Assembly (NCBI GenBank): GCA_934525405.1
Contig: CAKSZF010000002.1
Coordinates: 58,150 to 122,149, forward strand
Source: an uncultured Faecalibacterium sp.
Lineage (GTDB): Bacteria > Bacillota > Clostridia > Oscillospirales > Ruminococcaceae
DNA: 64,000 nucleotides
Direction of reading: 5' to 3'
Below are positions 51,587 to 59,698 of the stretch, one piece after another (position 1 is the first letter of the stretch; the number at the start of each line of letters is the position of its first letter). The notes under the pieces were generated by a model. The model saw only the letters and a program-made list of their open reading frames with translations, was not told the origin of the DNA and searched no databases. A program made the translations under genes and the position numbers.

Positions 51587-52885
51587 TCAGTTTTCACAAG
51601 GAATCAGAATGTTGAGGTTGAAAATCCTACCCTCGGCATCTATATCCAGAATTCCGTCATACCGCTCGACGATTTCCCGAATACTTGGCAATCCATACCC
51701 GTGCTCTGAGGTGTCTTCCTTCAAAGTTTCAGGCAAACCATCTCGCATTGTACCGATCTGGTCGTAGTAGTTCGATATTTGAATGAACGCTGCGCCGCAT
51801 TCTTTTCGGATAATCACCCGGATTGTTTTTTGTTCTCCGCTTATCTTACAGCTCGCTTCGATCGCATTATCCAGTGCATTTCCCATCATGGTATACAGGT
51901 CCACCGGTGCAAGGAACTGTAAAACAGACCCATCTGCCAAACAGGTCCATGCAATCCCGTTCTTTTCACATTGCAACGCCTTCTCCGTCAAAACAGTATC
52001 AAGAACCTCATTGCCCGTCCTTGCGCCGATATCGTAGATTGATACAGCGTGTTCGATTTCGGAGATACTGGCTTTTCGCTGCTCATCATCTTTCACAAAA
52101 CGCAGTGCTTCGATCTGATGCTTCAGATTATGGCATTTCCGATTGATCGTATCAATATTATCCTTGGACAATTCATATTGTGCCTGCATCTGGCGACGCA
52201 AACGCTGTTCGGTTTGTACCATGGCCAGCAGATTCACCTCTTTGCGCTGTCCAATCATGATGCCCAAAAGGAGTATGCAGACACACAGATCGTAATACAA
52301 GTTCATCACATTGGAATCGCCCTCTATAATATAGATTCCCCCAGTCAGAACAAATGCAATCAGGAACACGATGATTCCCATCATTACCACACGTTGTGGC
52401 ATAGCATCGTAATGACCCCTATATGGCAATCGCTGATTGATCAACCTTGAAAGAGCTCCACCGATTAGAAACACTACGCACCATGTTACAATAAGGTCTA
52501 TCATCCCATTGAGAGGAAAAAGTCCATAGTGTCCCCAGATTATAGATCTAAGACAAAAAATAAAATGCTGAATGATGTACACACATGTCACACCATAGAT
52601 TGCATCCATTCGTGTCAACCGGGTGCAAATACGAAACACTGCATAACTTACCAAGAGCATGATTGTATTGGACGGGATGACTAGCCAACGATGGAGCAGA
52701 AGCCTTCTGCCCGGCACCAGCCGAATTCCAGTTCCAGTTCCAAGCGCAAACCCCAGCAACAAGCATATCGTTGCTGCTGTAGTCCAATTCTTACGCTTTT
52801 CAAGAGGACCGAGAAGCATTATGGAAAAGACCGTCATCATCTGCAGACTACCCGGATCAAAAAAGATTCTCAGCATATTGATCAT
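51587..52885 (-). CDS. GHKL sensor histidine kinase
   Basis: 432 residues. Six or seven hydrophobic segments lie in residues 1-235; the dimerisation helix CHNLKHQIEALRF places the phospho-His near residue 264. N-box MGNALDNAIEASC and glycine box EHGYGLPSIREI complete the ATP domain. Same HPK10 class as the kinase at 15020. It overlaps the response regulator gene by four bases. No peptide gene or AgrB is nearby, so the ligand may be a sugar or an unidentified peptide. Confidence 0.88.
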   Translation of the reverse strand: MINMLRIFFDPGSLQMMTVFSIMLLGPLEKRKNWTTAATICLLLGFALGTGTGIRLVPGRRLLLHRWLVIPSNTIMLLVSYAVFRICTRLTRMDAIYGVTCVYIIQHFIFCLRSIIWGHYGLFPLNGMIDLIVTWCVVFLIGGALSRLINQRLPYRGHYDAMPQRVVMMGIIVFLIAFVLTGGIYIIEGDSNVMNLYYDLCVCILLLGIMIGQRKEVNLLAMVQTEQRLRRQMQAQYELSKDNIDTINRKCHNLKHQIEALRFVKDDEQRKASISEIEHAVSIYDIGARTGNEVLDTVLTEKALQCEKNGIAWTCLADGSVLQFLAPVDLYTMMGNALDNAIEASCKISGEQKTIRVIIRKECGAAFIQISNYYDQIGTMRDGLPETLKEDTSEHGYGLPSIREIVERYDGILDIDAEGRIFNLNILIPCEN

Positions 52886-53598
52886 TGGTGAGCTCCTCCC
52901 TTTGCATAGAACAGCAGTTCCTTCAAAACCTCCCTTCTTCTGTTCTTGCTGATTGGAATTTCTTTTCCGGCAACGGTCAGGAGATTTCCTTTGATGTGGT
53001 CCACATACCGTGCATTCACCAAAATCGACTTATGGCAGTGTACAAAACCCTCTGACTGCAATTCCTGTTCGAGTTCATTGAGCGTATGAACTCCACCCAC
53101 CTCAATATCCCGTTCCATTGTATGGTAACATAATCTGTGACCATAACTCTCGATGTAATAAATGTGTGATACCGACACACAAAAAAGTTCACCATCTCGG
53201 TTGATGGCAAGAGAATGTTCTTTCTTTCTTTGAAGAAGACGTTGTGCCATCTTCATTTTCATGGAAAGTCCGGCATACTGTACAGGCTTCAGCATATAAT
53301 CAAATGCCTGAACTTCATAACCATTCAATGCATATTGCGCTAGATTTGTAATAAATATGATGATGACGTCCGAATCCATTTGACGAATTGCCCGTGCAGT
53401 GCTCAATCCATTCATGACAGGCATATCGACATCAAGCAAGATCATATCCCATCCAGCTTGAAAATGCTCAAGAAGTTCTGCACCGTTCTGAAAAACAAAC
53501 AGCTGAATTTCCGTATTATTTTCAGCTGCGAATCGTTTTAATAACTTTTCCAGCTCATTAGCATACTCTTTTTCGTCCTCCGCAACTGCGATTCGCAT
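52882..53598 (-). CDS. LytTR-type response regulator
   Basis: 238 residues. Receiver domain with acidic pair in VAEDEKEYANEL, phospho-Asp in MILLDVDMPVMNG (near 57) and switch Lys in DYMLKPV. LytTR domain from about 130 (HIYYIESYGHRLCYH; VHCHKSILVNARYVDHI). It is the first gene of its operon, behind a consensus promoter at 53632-53660. The likely binding site at 51483-51517 suggests that it controls the membrane-bound GH3 enzyme. Confidence 0.9.
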   Translation of the reverse strand: MRIAVAEDEKEYANELEKLLKRFAAENNTEIQLFVFQNGAELLEHFQAGWDMILLDVDMPVMNGLSTARAIRQMDSDVIIIFITNLAQYALNGYEVQAFDYMLKPVQYAGLSMKMKMAQRLLQRKKEHSLAINRDGELFCVSVSHIYYIESYGHRLCYHTMERDIEVGGVHTLNELEQELQSEGFVHCHKSILVNARYVDHIKGNLLTVAGKEIPISKNRRREVLKELLFYAKGGAHQ

Positions 53599-53631
53599 TT
53601 CGACTTCACCTCACCTTAAATATACACTTTC

Positions 53632-53660
53632 ATTATAGATGAACCTGCATGGGATGTCAA
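53632..53660 (-). promoter_or_regulatory. Consensus sigma-A promoter of the second two-component system
   Basis: On the minus strand TTGACA (53655-53660) and TATAAT (53632-53637) are spaced by exactly 17 bases, 34 bases before the regulator start codon. Confidence 0.85.
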
Positions 53661-54440
53661 TTTCAATGCTTTTTGCGCTCTTGTGTATTCATTTTTATCA
53701 GGAACAGATGTTCCGCTTCAGTGTTTCTGCTCTCAAAGAGTCCTACTATCACCACTTTATCTCGATAAATTTTGCAAAACCATATTGACGCACCCACGCT
53801 TCCATGATACCCTTTATTCCAAATCCTGCCGAAAAGTGGTGGTTCTCACCGTGATAACCACCATTTTCAGCGGATATTACCCAGAAAGAACGTACCGCCC
53901 CGCAATACATCCGATTTATTTTGCCGCCGATTCACCCGACAAAATCATCGCTGCGCTGCGTGGGCGGTATTTTTCTTTTTCACAAATAAAATCTTATGTA
54001 GTTGTTCAATCTTCCAAAATTTGTTTTTAGTTGTTGACTACACAACTTCAAAGTGTTATTCTTGTGCTTGAAAGAAGCAGAACGTAGTGTCCGCACTGCG
54101 CCCGGCTTTCTTCATACCGCACCTTGATTCCTTCATAAGCCGTCTGAACGTGATACCGTGCCATGACCTCACACTTTCCGTGAGTGAGCCGGACAACGCC
54201 GCTGCACAAACAGGGGCAAGAACTTCGTTCGGAGCAAACGGTGACCCCCTTACATGAGCAGCACCACCTCTACTTATTTTTGCGTCTTAACAATTCAGAA
54301 ACATTTGTCGAAAGTTGATTTTGAGCGCAGCGGTAGAGGGCAAGAACCGTCCCGTGGCCACAAATTTTCAATTCTTGAAAATGTTGTGTTCCACCGGGAC
54401 TTCACTTCTTCAATGCGTCTGCATTTCCGAAGTGATCTTG
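53661..54440. other. Non-coding stretch at the left border of the mobilisation module
   Basis: No recognisable gene on the plus strand. GC content rises from left to right, near 54050, which probably marks the border between the glycosidase region and the mobilisation module. One short minus-strand frame (54048-54164) is listed on its own. Confidence 0.4.
54048..54164 (-). CDS. Possible 38-residue peptide or gene fragment
   Basis: ATG 54164 opens a clean frame of 38 codons (MARYHVQTAYEGIKVRYEES and on to STRITL) ended by TGA 54048-54050. GAGG lies very close upstream. The composition is protein-like, but I recognise no family. It may be the start of a deleted element gene. Confidence 0.3.
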   Translation of the reverse strand: MARYHVQTAYEGIKVRYEESRAQCGHYVLLLSSTRITL

Positions 54441-54500
54441 TTGGGGCGTGCCTGCCCCAAACCCTGCTCATGGTTCGCACCTGACGGTGCGAACAGCAAC
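54441..54500 (+). other. Candidate oriT of the second mobilisation module
   Basis: Two hairpins, TTGGGGCGTGCCTGCCCCAA (54441-54460) and GTTCGCACC/GGTGCGAAC (54473-54494, four-base loop), lie 60-110 bases upstream of the mobC-like gene. Their place and close spacing are typical of oriT; the nick site is not identified. Confidence 0.5.
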
Positions 54501-54556
54501 GGCGTGTCGTGCTTACATAACTTCACCGAGGAGTTATCGAACAGACAGGAGGTACA

Positions 54557-54991
54557 ATGACCAAAACGAATGTTCAACTGACCCCTAGCAATTCTCAGCA
54601 CCACGACACGCCGAACAACAAAACGCACGTCATCAAGTTCCGCGTGACAGCGGAGGAAAAAACGTCACTGGAACTCACTTGCAAACTCCTGAATCTCTCC
54701 CTCTCCACGTTCATCCGCCGTGCCATCCACAACGTCAAGATCGAGAAAACGGTCATTGTTGCCGGCGGTGGCGAAGAAACCCTGACCGCTGTTTCCACCT
54801 TGCTTGCCCAGTGCAGCAAGGTGGGCGGCAACCTCAATCAGCTTGCAAGGCACTTCAATTCCGGCGGTGCAGACATCGAGCAGATCCGGGCGAAACTCCT
54901 TGACGAACTTGCAGACCTGACCGCATTTCGGCTCAACGCCGAGAAAGTTCTGGGTGAACTGTATGGCAACGCTCAAGCATATCGCCTCTAA
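54557..54991 (+). CDS. MobC-like relaxosome protein
   Basis: 144 residues, ATG 54557 after AGGAGG. A polar tail of 20 residues is followed by a ribbon-helix-helix-like segment (THVIKFRVTAEEKTSLEL, LNLSLSTFIRRAIHN) and the MobC signature SKVGGNLNQLARHFNSGG. It would bind oriT and assist the relaxase. Its last 29 bases overlap the relaxase gene. Different from the mobC at 34628, so the two modules have separate origins. Confidence 0.85.
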   Translation: MTKTNVQLTPSNSQHHDTPNNKTHVIKFRVTAEEKTSLELTCKLLNLSLSTFIRRAIHNVKIEKTVIVAGGGEETLTAVSTLLAQCSKVGGNLNQLARHFNSGGADIEQIRAKLLDELADLTAFRLNAEKVLGELYGNAQAYRL

Positions 54992-56498
54992 AAACTCGGA
55001 CTACACCGCCATCGAAGCGTACCTCGTTTACCAGCACGACGCGTTCACCGGAAAGCAACTTCTGGATGAACAGGGCAAGCCGAAGCTGCGGGATTCATAC
55101 CTGCTCGACACCCTTGAGTGCGGCGATTTTTCGTTTGCAACGGCCTGTCTGCTGGCAAACCGAAAGTACAGCAAGAACAACCACCCGGATGATATCAAAA
55201 GCCACCAGTATATCATCAGCTTTGACCCACGGGATGCAGTCGAAAACGGATTGACGATGGAAAAGGCGCAGGCTCTCGGCCTGAACTTCTGTAAAGAAAA
55301 CTTTCCCGGTCATCCTGCCATCGTCTGTACCCACCCGGATGGGCATAACCATTCGGGAAACATCCATGTCCACATCGTGTTTGGCAGCGTCCGAACACGG
55401 AAAGTGGAACGCAAGCCCTATATGCAGAAGCCCCGCGATTGGCGTGAGGGCATGAAGCACTCCAGCACAGCCCAGACCATGCGGCACTTGCGTGTTGAGG
55501 TCATGGAGCTGTGCGAGGGTGCCGGACTGTACCAGATCGACCTGCTCAACGGCTCGAAAGAGCGTGTCAGCGAAGCCGAGTATTGGGCGCGCAGGCGTGG
55601 GCAACAGAAACTTGACTGTGAAAACGCAGCCCTCACCGCAGCTGGACAGCAGCCCCGGCAGAAGAAGTTTGAAACTGTGAAGGGCACTTTACGGAAACAG
55701 ATTGCTTCAGTGCTGTACTTTGCCACCAGCTTTGAAGATTTTTCCGACAGGCTCTTGCAGCAGTACGGCATCACCGTCAAGGAAAGCCGTGGGCAACTCA
55801 GCTATCTGCCTGCTGGTAGAACAAAGTTTATCCGGGCAAAAAAGCTCGGTGACAACTACGACAAGGAGATAGTTCTTGCCACCCTGACCGCAAACGCAGA
55901 GCACAAACCCAAGGCGCAGTCCAAGCAGGATGCCATCAGGAAACTGATCGACATCCAAGCGAAGCTGAAGCAGGGCAAGGGCATCGGCTACGAGCGTTGG
56001 GCGAAAAAACACAACCTCAAAGCCATGGCACAGACCTTGATTCTCCTAGAAGAAAAGGGCTTGACTGACGAGGGCGCACTCGACCAGAGAATTACAGAGC
56101 TTGATACCAAGTTCCACGATTCGTTGGCGGTGGTGAAAGACCTTGAAGGCCGCATGAAGGCCAACAAAGAGTTGCGCTATTACGTCGCAGCCTACACCAG
56201 CACCAAGAATGTTGCCCAGCAGTTAAAGACCGCCAAGCGCCCCGCAGTCTTTGAGGAACAGCATCGTGCAGAGCTGACAGCGTACCGGGCGGCAGCAGCC
56301 TATTTCAAGGCAAACAACCTCACCAAGCTGCCCAGCCCGAAAAAGCTGGAAGCCGAGTATGCGCAGTTGGCATCCGAAAAGGCAAAGTTCTACGAGCAGT
56401 ACAAGGAAGCTAAGGAAGAACTGCTCAAACTGAAAACCGCAAAGCAGAATGTTGCGTCCTTTTTCCGGGAGGAAGAACCGGCGCAGCAGGAGAGATAA
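54963..56498 (+). CDS. Relaxase of the second mobilisation module
   Basis: 511 residues from ATG 54963. Tyr residues near the N-terminus (NSDYTAIEAYLVYQH) are candidates for the nicking Tyr; the metal site is HPDGHNHSGNIHVHIVF near residue 125-141. The C-terminal half is a coiled coil (LITLEEK-type and KLEAEYAQLASEKAKFYEQY). The group is the MobA/MobL-like relaxases of small mobilisable elements in gut Firmicutes. It overlaps the mobC-like gene and is followed 12 bases later by a ParB-like gene. It appears complete. Confidence 0.85.
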   Translation: MATLKHIASKNSDYTAIEAYLVYQHDAFTGKQLLDEQGKPKLRDSYLLDTLECGDFSFATACLLANRKYSKNNHPDDIKSHQYIISFDPRDAVENGLTMEKAQALGLNFCKENFPGHPAIVCTHPDGHNHSGNIHVHIVFGSVRTRKVERKPYMQKPRDWREGMKHSSTAQTMRHLRVEVMELCEGAGLYQIDLLNGSKERVSEAEYWARRRGQQKLDCENAALTAAGQQPRQKKFETVKGTLRKQIASVLYFATSFEDFSDRLLQQYGITVKESRGQLSYLPAGRTKFIRAKKLGDNYDKEIVLATLTANAEHKPKAQSKQDAIRKLIDIQAKLKQGKGIGYERWAKKHNLKAMAQTLILLEEKGLTDEGALDQRITELDTKFHDSLAVVKDLEGRMKANKELRYYVAAYTSTKNVAQQLKTAKRPAVFEEQHRAELTAYRAAAAYFKANNLTKLPSPKKLEAEYAQLASEKAKFYEQYKEAKEELLKLKTAKQNVASFFREEEPAQQER

Positions 56499-56510
56499 AG
56501 GAGTGTGCGT

Positions 56511-57386
56511 ATGATCAATCTGAAAATCGACCCGGAGTTCCAGTCCCAGATCCCTCCTCTGACCGATGATGAATTTAAACAGCTTGAAGAAAATATCCTC
56601 AAGGAAGGCAAGCTGCTCTCTCCTTTGATCGTGTGGAACAATACACTTGTTGACGGTCACAATCGTTATGCGATTCTTCAGAAGCATCCCGAAATCTACT
56701 TTTCTACCATGCCGCTCCGCTTTGCAAATCGTGAGGAAGCTCTCGCTTGGATCTGCAAGAATCAGCTGGGGCGGCGCAATCTCACGCCGGAGCAGAAGAA
56801 GTTCCTCATTGGAAAGCAGTACAGTGTGGAGCATCGAAAGCCCGGCGGAAACGGCAACAACCAGCACACGGCTGCTGCCAAGAAAACCGCCCCGGAGGAA
56901 TTGTGTCAAAATGACACAATTCCTCCCACTGCTACGGAAAACAGCGTCCGTAAGCAGATCGCAGAGCGGAACAACGTTAGCGAATCCTATGTTGTCCGCT
57001 CGGAAAAGTTCATGCGGGGCGTGGAGATTATGGAGCAGATGGTGCCCGGTACGAAAGAGAAGATCCTGTCCGGTCAGTTCAAAGTCCGTGATGCCGATAT
57101 GCACCGCCTCGCCAGAGCCGATTTTCCGAATCGCAAGCAGATCGTGCACGAAATTCTGCACCCGGAGGACCGCCCTGCTCCGCAGAAACGAATCTACGGA
57201 ATCAACTATTCTGCACTGGAAGCTGCCGTCCGGCGAATCCAGCAGGATGTTGATTTCCTGATGAAGTATCTCCCCAAGGTGCCTGATGATGCCTATGTGA
57301 AAGTGGAGACCACGAAGATTCTCAAACAGCACAAAGCATATATGGCACAGTTTGAAAAAATGCTGAACGATGAAAAAATCGCATAA
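56511..57386 (+). CDS. ParB/sulfiredoxin-fold DNA-binding protein
   Basis: 291 residues; ATG 56511 has AAAGGAG upstream, and a GTG at 56505 is less well spaced. The N-terminal 90 residues are a ParB/Srx-like domain (FKQLEENILKEGKLLSPLIV, then VDGHNRYAILQKH, with the NRYA box). A helix-turn-helix follows (VRKQIAERNNVSESYVVRS), then a helical tail. Such proteins may silence or partition the element or regulate transfer. A perfect 14-bp inverted repeat lies inside the gene at 56895-56925. No ParA gene is next to it, so classical partition is unlikely. Confidence 0.75.
   Translation: MINLKIDPEFQSQIPPLTDDEFKQLEENILKEGKLLSPLIVWNNTLVDGHNRYAILQKHPEIYFSTMPLRFANREEALAWICKNQLGRRNLTPEQKKFLIGKQYSVEHRKPGGNGNNQHTAAAKKTAPEELCQNDTIPPTATENSVRKQIAERNNVSESYVVRSEKFMRGVEIMEQMVPGTKEKILSGQFKVRDADMHRLARADFPNRKQIVHEILHPEDRPAPQKRIYGINYSALEAAVRRIQQDVDFLMKYLPKVPDDAYVKVETTKILKQHKAYMAQFEKMLNDEKIA
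56895..56925. repeat. Perfect 14-bp inverted repeat within the ParB-like gene
   Basis: GAGGAATTGTGTCA (56895-56908) and TGACACAATTCCTC (56912-56925) are exact reverse complements with a three-base loop, in the region encoding EELCQNDTIPP between the two DNA-binding domains. It may be a binding site of the encoded protein. Confidence 0.85.
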
Positions 57387-57529
57387 CGACAGGCACTTGT
57401 AAGCCATCAACGAGCCACCAGCCGCAAGTGTAGGGCGGAAAGCATCCGCGCCCTTGCGCCTGATAAAAATTGAAACTTTGATTTTCTCGCCCGGCTTTGC
57501 CACGGTGGGACAATCAAAGGAGCGTGCGT

Positions 57530-57811
57530 TTGAACAAAAAGAAAAAGTCCACAAACACTTCCCCTTACCCTGATGAAGTCATTGACCGTCTGGCACGGGC
57601 ATTCTACCCGGCTATCCTTGCCTGCTGGAACAGCGAGGAAGGCCAACGAGAGTTTGCCGCGTGGCAGGCGGAACAGGCTCATATTGCAACCAAAGAAATA
57701 CAGGAAGTTCCCGTTGGGGAACTCCCTGCCTTACTTATCGTGTGTGGATTTTTCAGGGTGCGTCCGGCAGGGCGCACCTTATTTTTTTGTGTTTCGTCCT
57801 CTAGTTCGTGA
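57530..57811 (+). CDS. Small element protein whose frame runs through its terminator
   Basis: 93 residues from TTG 57530, ten bases after AAAGGAG. The first 55 residues (SPYPDEVIDRLARAFYPAIL, WNSEEGQREFAAWQAEQA) look like a real small helical protein of mobilisation modules. The last 25 residues are encoded across a terminator hairpin at 57755-57788 and end in a Ser run, which suggests that the native stop was lost. Function unknown. Confidence 0.45.
   Translation: MNKKKKSTNTSPYPDEVIDRLARAFYPAILACWNSEEGQREFAAWQAEQAHIATKEIQEVPVGELPALLIVCGFFRVRPAGRTLFFCVSSSSS
57755..57790 (+). terminator. Terminator at the end of the mobilisation module
   Basis: AGG(G)TGCG and CGCACCT form a bulged stem followed by TATTTTTTTG. 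It lies inside the open frame of the preceding small gene. Confidence 0.65.
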
Positions 57812-57927
57812 TTTCCAGACATGTTATTCATATATTTTATCGTCTCACGATGGCTCACTACGTAGATTAAGTCCACACATGCCAGAAAATCAGATTCAAT
57901 TTGCCAGAAGAACAATACATTGAACAC

Positions 57928-58911
57928 TTACTTGGATGGATTTTCAAATGCAAATCTTTTGATGTTTGGGAAAATCGACTTATCAATTTGCTGCGCCGAT
58001 GTTACTAGGCCTCGCAATCGCTGGCGACTTTCCTGATCCATTGGATTTTTGCGCAAATGCTCAAATTCCAATATGATTTTATGTTGCAATGAATTTTTGA
58101 CAATCATATTTTCATTGCAGTCGATGACAACACCTGTTACTAATTTTGGATATCCCTTTGAGTAACCTTTTACTTTGTTATGGGATAGTTTATACCTGTA
58201 CTTCTTAATGATTGATTTGACAGAGTTCCTAAAATGTGAAGATATCTTATGTTCGCTCGAAAATACCATATCATCCACATATACAGTCATTACCATATCA
58301 TTTTTAGCAGATAGCGTATGCAGTTCATCAAACATCTTATGATTGACAAGATAGGATAATATCTGACTGGTTGGTGCTCCTGAAATCAAATGATTGTAGC
58401 AATGCACACCTTTTTGACCTAAAAAGTCATAGACTTCTGTGAGTTCTTCTTTTGGAAATCTTTCAAGGCTAACTGTTGTTAAATTGGTCAGCACTTCTGA
58501 AACATCCGGAGAACAACACAATTCGTTATTAAAAAATTGATAAACATCCTCTCGACTGATAGATGGAAAAAAAGCTGTCAAATCAGTTTTGTAGAGGTTT
58601 CGTTTTCTTCCTCCAATATGCATACGTGCGTTTTCTGGATAAGATTTTCCCTTTATACCAGAAAAAACATTATCGGGCGTTTGAATTTTACCCAATAATG
58701 TTTTTATCCGTCTTTGAACAATCTTTAATTCTGCCTGCGGTGCTTCAATAAGACGAGGCTTTTTTGTCTTATCTATATATGGATGGATTTTGGATGTGAT
58801 ATTGGATTGCTTTAGCATATCATCATTTTTTATTTGAAGGACATACTTAAGCATACGTTTGGAACGAATTCCATATAAAGGGCAATCACTATATTTCAAA
58901 AGGTATGACAC
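57928..58911 (-). CDS. Retron-type reverse transcriptase
   Basis: 327 residues from GTG 58911; TTG 58899, with GAGGTG nine bases upstream, is an alternative start. Reverse transcriptase blocks are in order: RLIEAPQAELKIVQRRI (53-69), NARMH at 94-98 (the retron NAxxH mark), DLTAFFPSIS 110-119, GAPTSQILSYLVN 178-190, YVDD 211-214, KVKGYSKGYPKLVTG with the retron VTG at 258-260. No maturase or endonuclease domain follows, so it is not a group II intron enzyme. In retrons the enzyme copies the nearby msd RNA into branched multicopy DNA that guards a toxic effector. It comes 24 bases after a small membrane protein gene. Confidence 0.88.
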   Translation of the reverse strand: MSYLLKYSDCPLYGIRSKRMLKYVLQIKNDDMLKQSNITSKIHPYIDKTKKPRLIEAPQAELKIVQRRIKTLLGKIQTPDNVFSGIKGKSYPENARMHIGGRKRNLYKTDLTAFFPSISREDVYQFFNNELCCSPDVSEVLTNLTTVSLERFPKEELTEVYDFLGQKGVHCYNHLISGAPTSQILSYLVNHKMFDELHTLSAKNDMVMTVYVDDMVFSSEHKISSHFRNSVKSIIKKYRYKLSHNKVKGYSKGYPKLVTGVVIDCNENMIVKNSLQHKIILEFEHLRKNPMDQESRQRLRGLVTSAQQIDKSIFPNIKRFAFENPSK

Positions 58912-58935
58912 CTCAATTCTTAAAATATGCTGGTG

Positions 58936-59148
58936 TTAGCTGTTGACTACTTTGCCGATCATCCAACGGACTAAATCGGGAAGCAGTTCAGGGCAGCAAT
59001 AGGATACAACCAGTATGGCCGCAATGGAAATCGCAAAGATAACCAAAGCAACAGGGACATGAGAACGAGTCTCATTCGTTGATAGCTTATTGTTGTTGCC
59101 GAATATGTTAATATTGACAACAACAAAAGGCTTGTCCGTCTTATTCAC
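58936..59148 (-). CDS. Single-helix membrane protein, candidate retron effector
   Basis: 70 residues from GTG 59148, six bases after AAGGAGGTG. Residues 1-30 are polar with an Asn-rich strand (FVVVNINIFGNNNKLSTNET); residues 31-50 form one membrane helix (VPVALVIFAISIAAILVVSY), and a short tail CCPELLPDLVRWMIGKVV follows that could dip into the membrane. It lies between the candidate msr-msd RNA and the reverse transcriptase and on the same transcript. Known retron effectors include membrane proteins with two helices; a single-helix partner of this size is not one I recognise. Effector role is inferred from position. Confidence 0.65.
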   Translation of the reverse strand: MNKTDKPFVVVNINIFGNNNKLSTNETRSHVPVALVIFAISIAAILVVSYCCPELLPDLVRWMIGKVVNS

Positions 59149-59219
59149 GAAATTCACCTCCTTGTTATTATTGGCCCCCAAATAAATGAGGGGACTTCCC
59201 GTCCTCAAATAACAAAGAG

Positions 59220-59486
59220 ATGCGATAGCCTTATATCCTGAATTCACACCAGCACAAATCCGACTTCCCAAACAATTGCATAGGCTCAGACCAACATTAC
59301 TTAACACCTTAACATAATTCCATATCACACTGTGACTCGATGCAACGATGTTCTCGTGTTGCAGTGTAGAATGAGGCCGAACCGAGGGAACTCCTACCGG
59401 AAAAACACATCCATACCCATTGGTACGATGCCGCCTGTCTTTACAGACAAGCCACTCGAAGTCTAATCTGGCTATACATACTAGTA
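59220..59486 (-). ncRNA. Candidate retron msr-msd RNA
   Basis: Transcribed from the promoter at 59493-59521 toward the reverse transcriptase. ATGTATAGCC at the 5' end (59470-59479) can pair with GGCTATCGCAT near the 3' end (59220-59230) with one small bulge, the a1/a2 closure expected of retron RNA. Between them lie hairpins GCTTGTCT/AGACAGGC, TGCAAC/GTTGCA (59341-59363) and ACAC/GTGT around the latter. No long open frame with a ribosome binding site occupies the region. A TTAG follows a1. The exact ends and branching guanosine are not fixed. Confidence 0.6.
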
Positions 59487-59492
59487 AATATC

Positions 59493-59521
59493 ATTATAGC
59501 AAACTGCGCAAAAAAAGTAAA
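59493..59521 (-). promoter_or_regulatory. Promoter of the retron
   Basis: On the minus strand TTTACT (59516-59521) and TATAAT (59493-59498) are 17 bases apart. Transcription would begin near 59486, just before the a1 sequence. Confidence 0.65.
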
Positions 59522-59558
59522 TTGATTGGATGCGCTTTTTGACAAATACTAAGAACAA

Positions 59559-59597
59559 AAGGCAGGGCACCACCGCTATGGTGATACCCTGCCTTTG
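59559..59597. terminator. Terminator between tRNA and retron
   Basis: AAAGGCAGGG and CCCTGCCTTT form a 10-bp stem around CACCA...TGGTG; T-rich on the minus strand (CTGCCTTTTGTTC). Confidence 0.75.
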
Positions 59598-59649
59598 CTC
59601 GTTTAACGCTCTGTGTAGTCCTTCCGCAGAACTTCCGATAAACAAAAAA

Positions 59650-59691
59650 CGTACCCGAACCCTTTTTCGTAAAGAATCGGGTTCGAGTACG
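59650..59691 (-). terminator. Hairpin just 3' of the tRNA gene
   Basis: CGTAC(C)CGAACCC and GGGTTCG(A)GTACG pair with one mismatch and a loop of 16 bases. Eight bases after the tRNA 3' end, it likely ends the tRNA transcript (GTTTTTTG follows on the minus strand). Confidence 0.65.
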
Positions 59692-59698
59692 AACTGTA

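Noticed and set aside
53683-54030. 115-codon plus-strand frame as a gene
   Set aside because: No ribosome binding site, low-complexity composition, and it lies just upstream of a consensus promoter on the other strand.
57928-58911. Group II intron maturase or diversity-generating reverse transcriptase
   Set aside because: NAxxH and VTG retron motifs are present, maturase and endonuclease domains are absent, and no variable repeat/template pair is seen nearby.
59220-59328. Extended N-terminus of the retron membrane protein (upstream in-frame start)
   Set aside because: The upstream part overlaps the candidate RNA, whereas GTG 59148 has an ideal AAGGAGGTG site.
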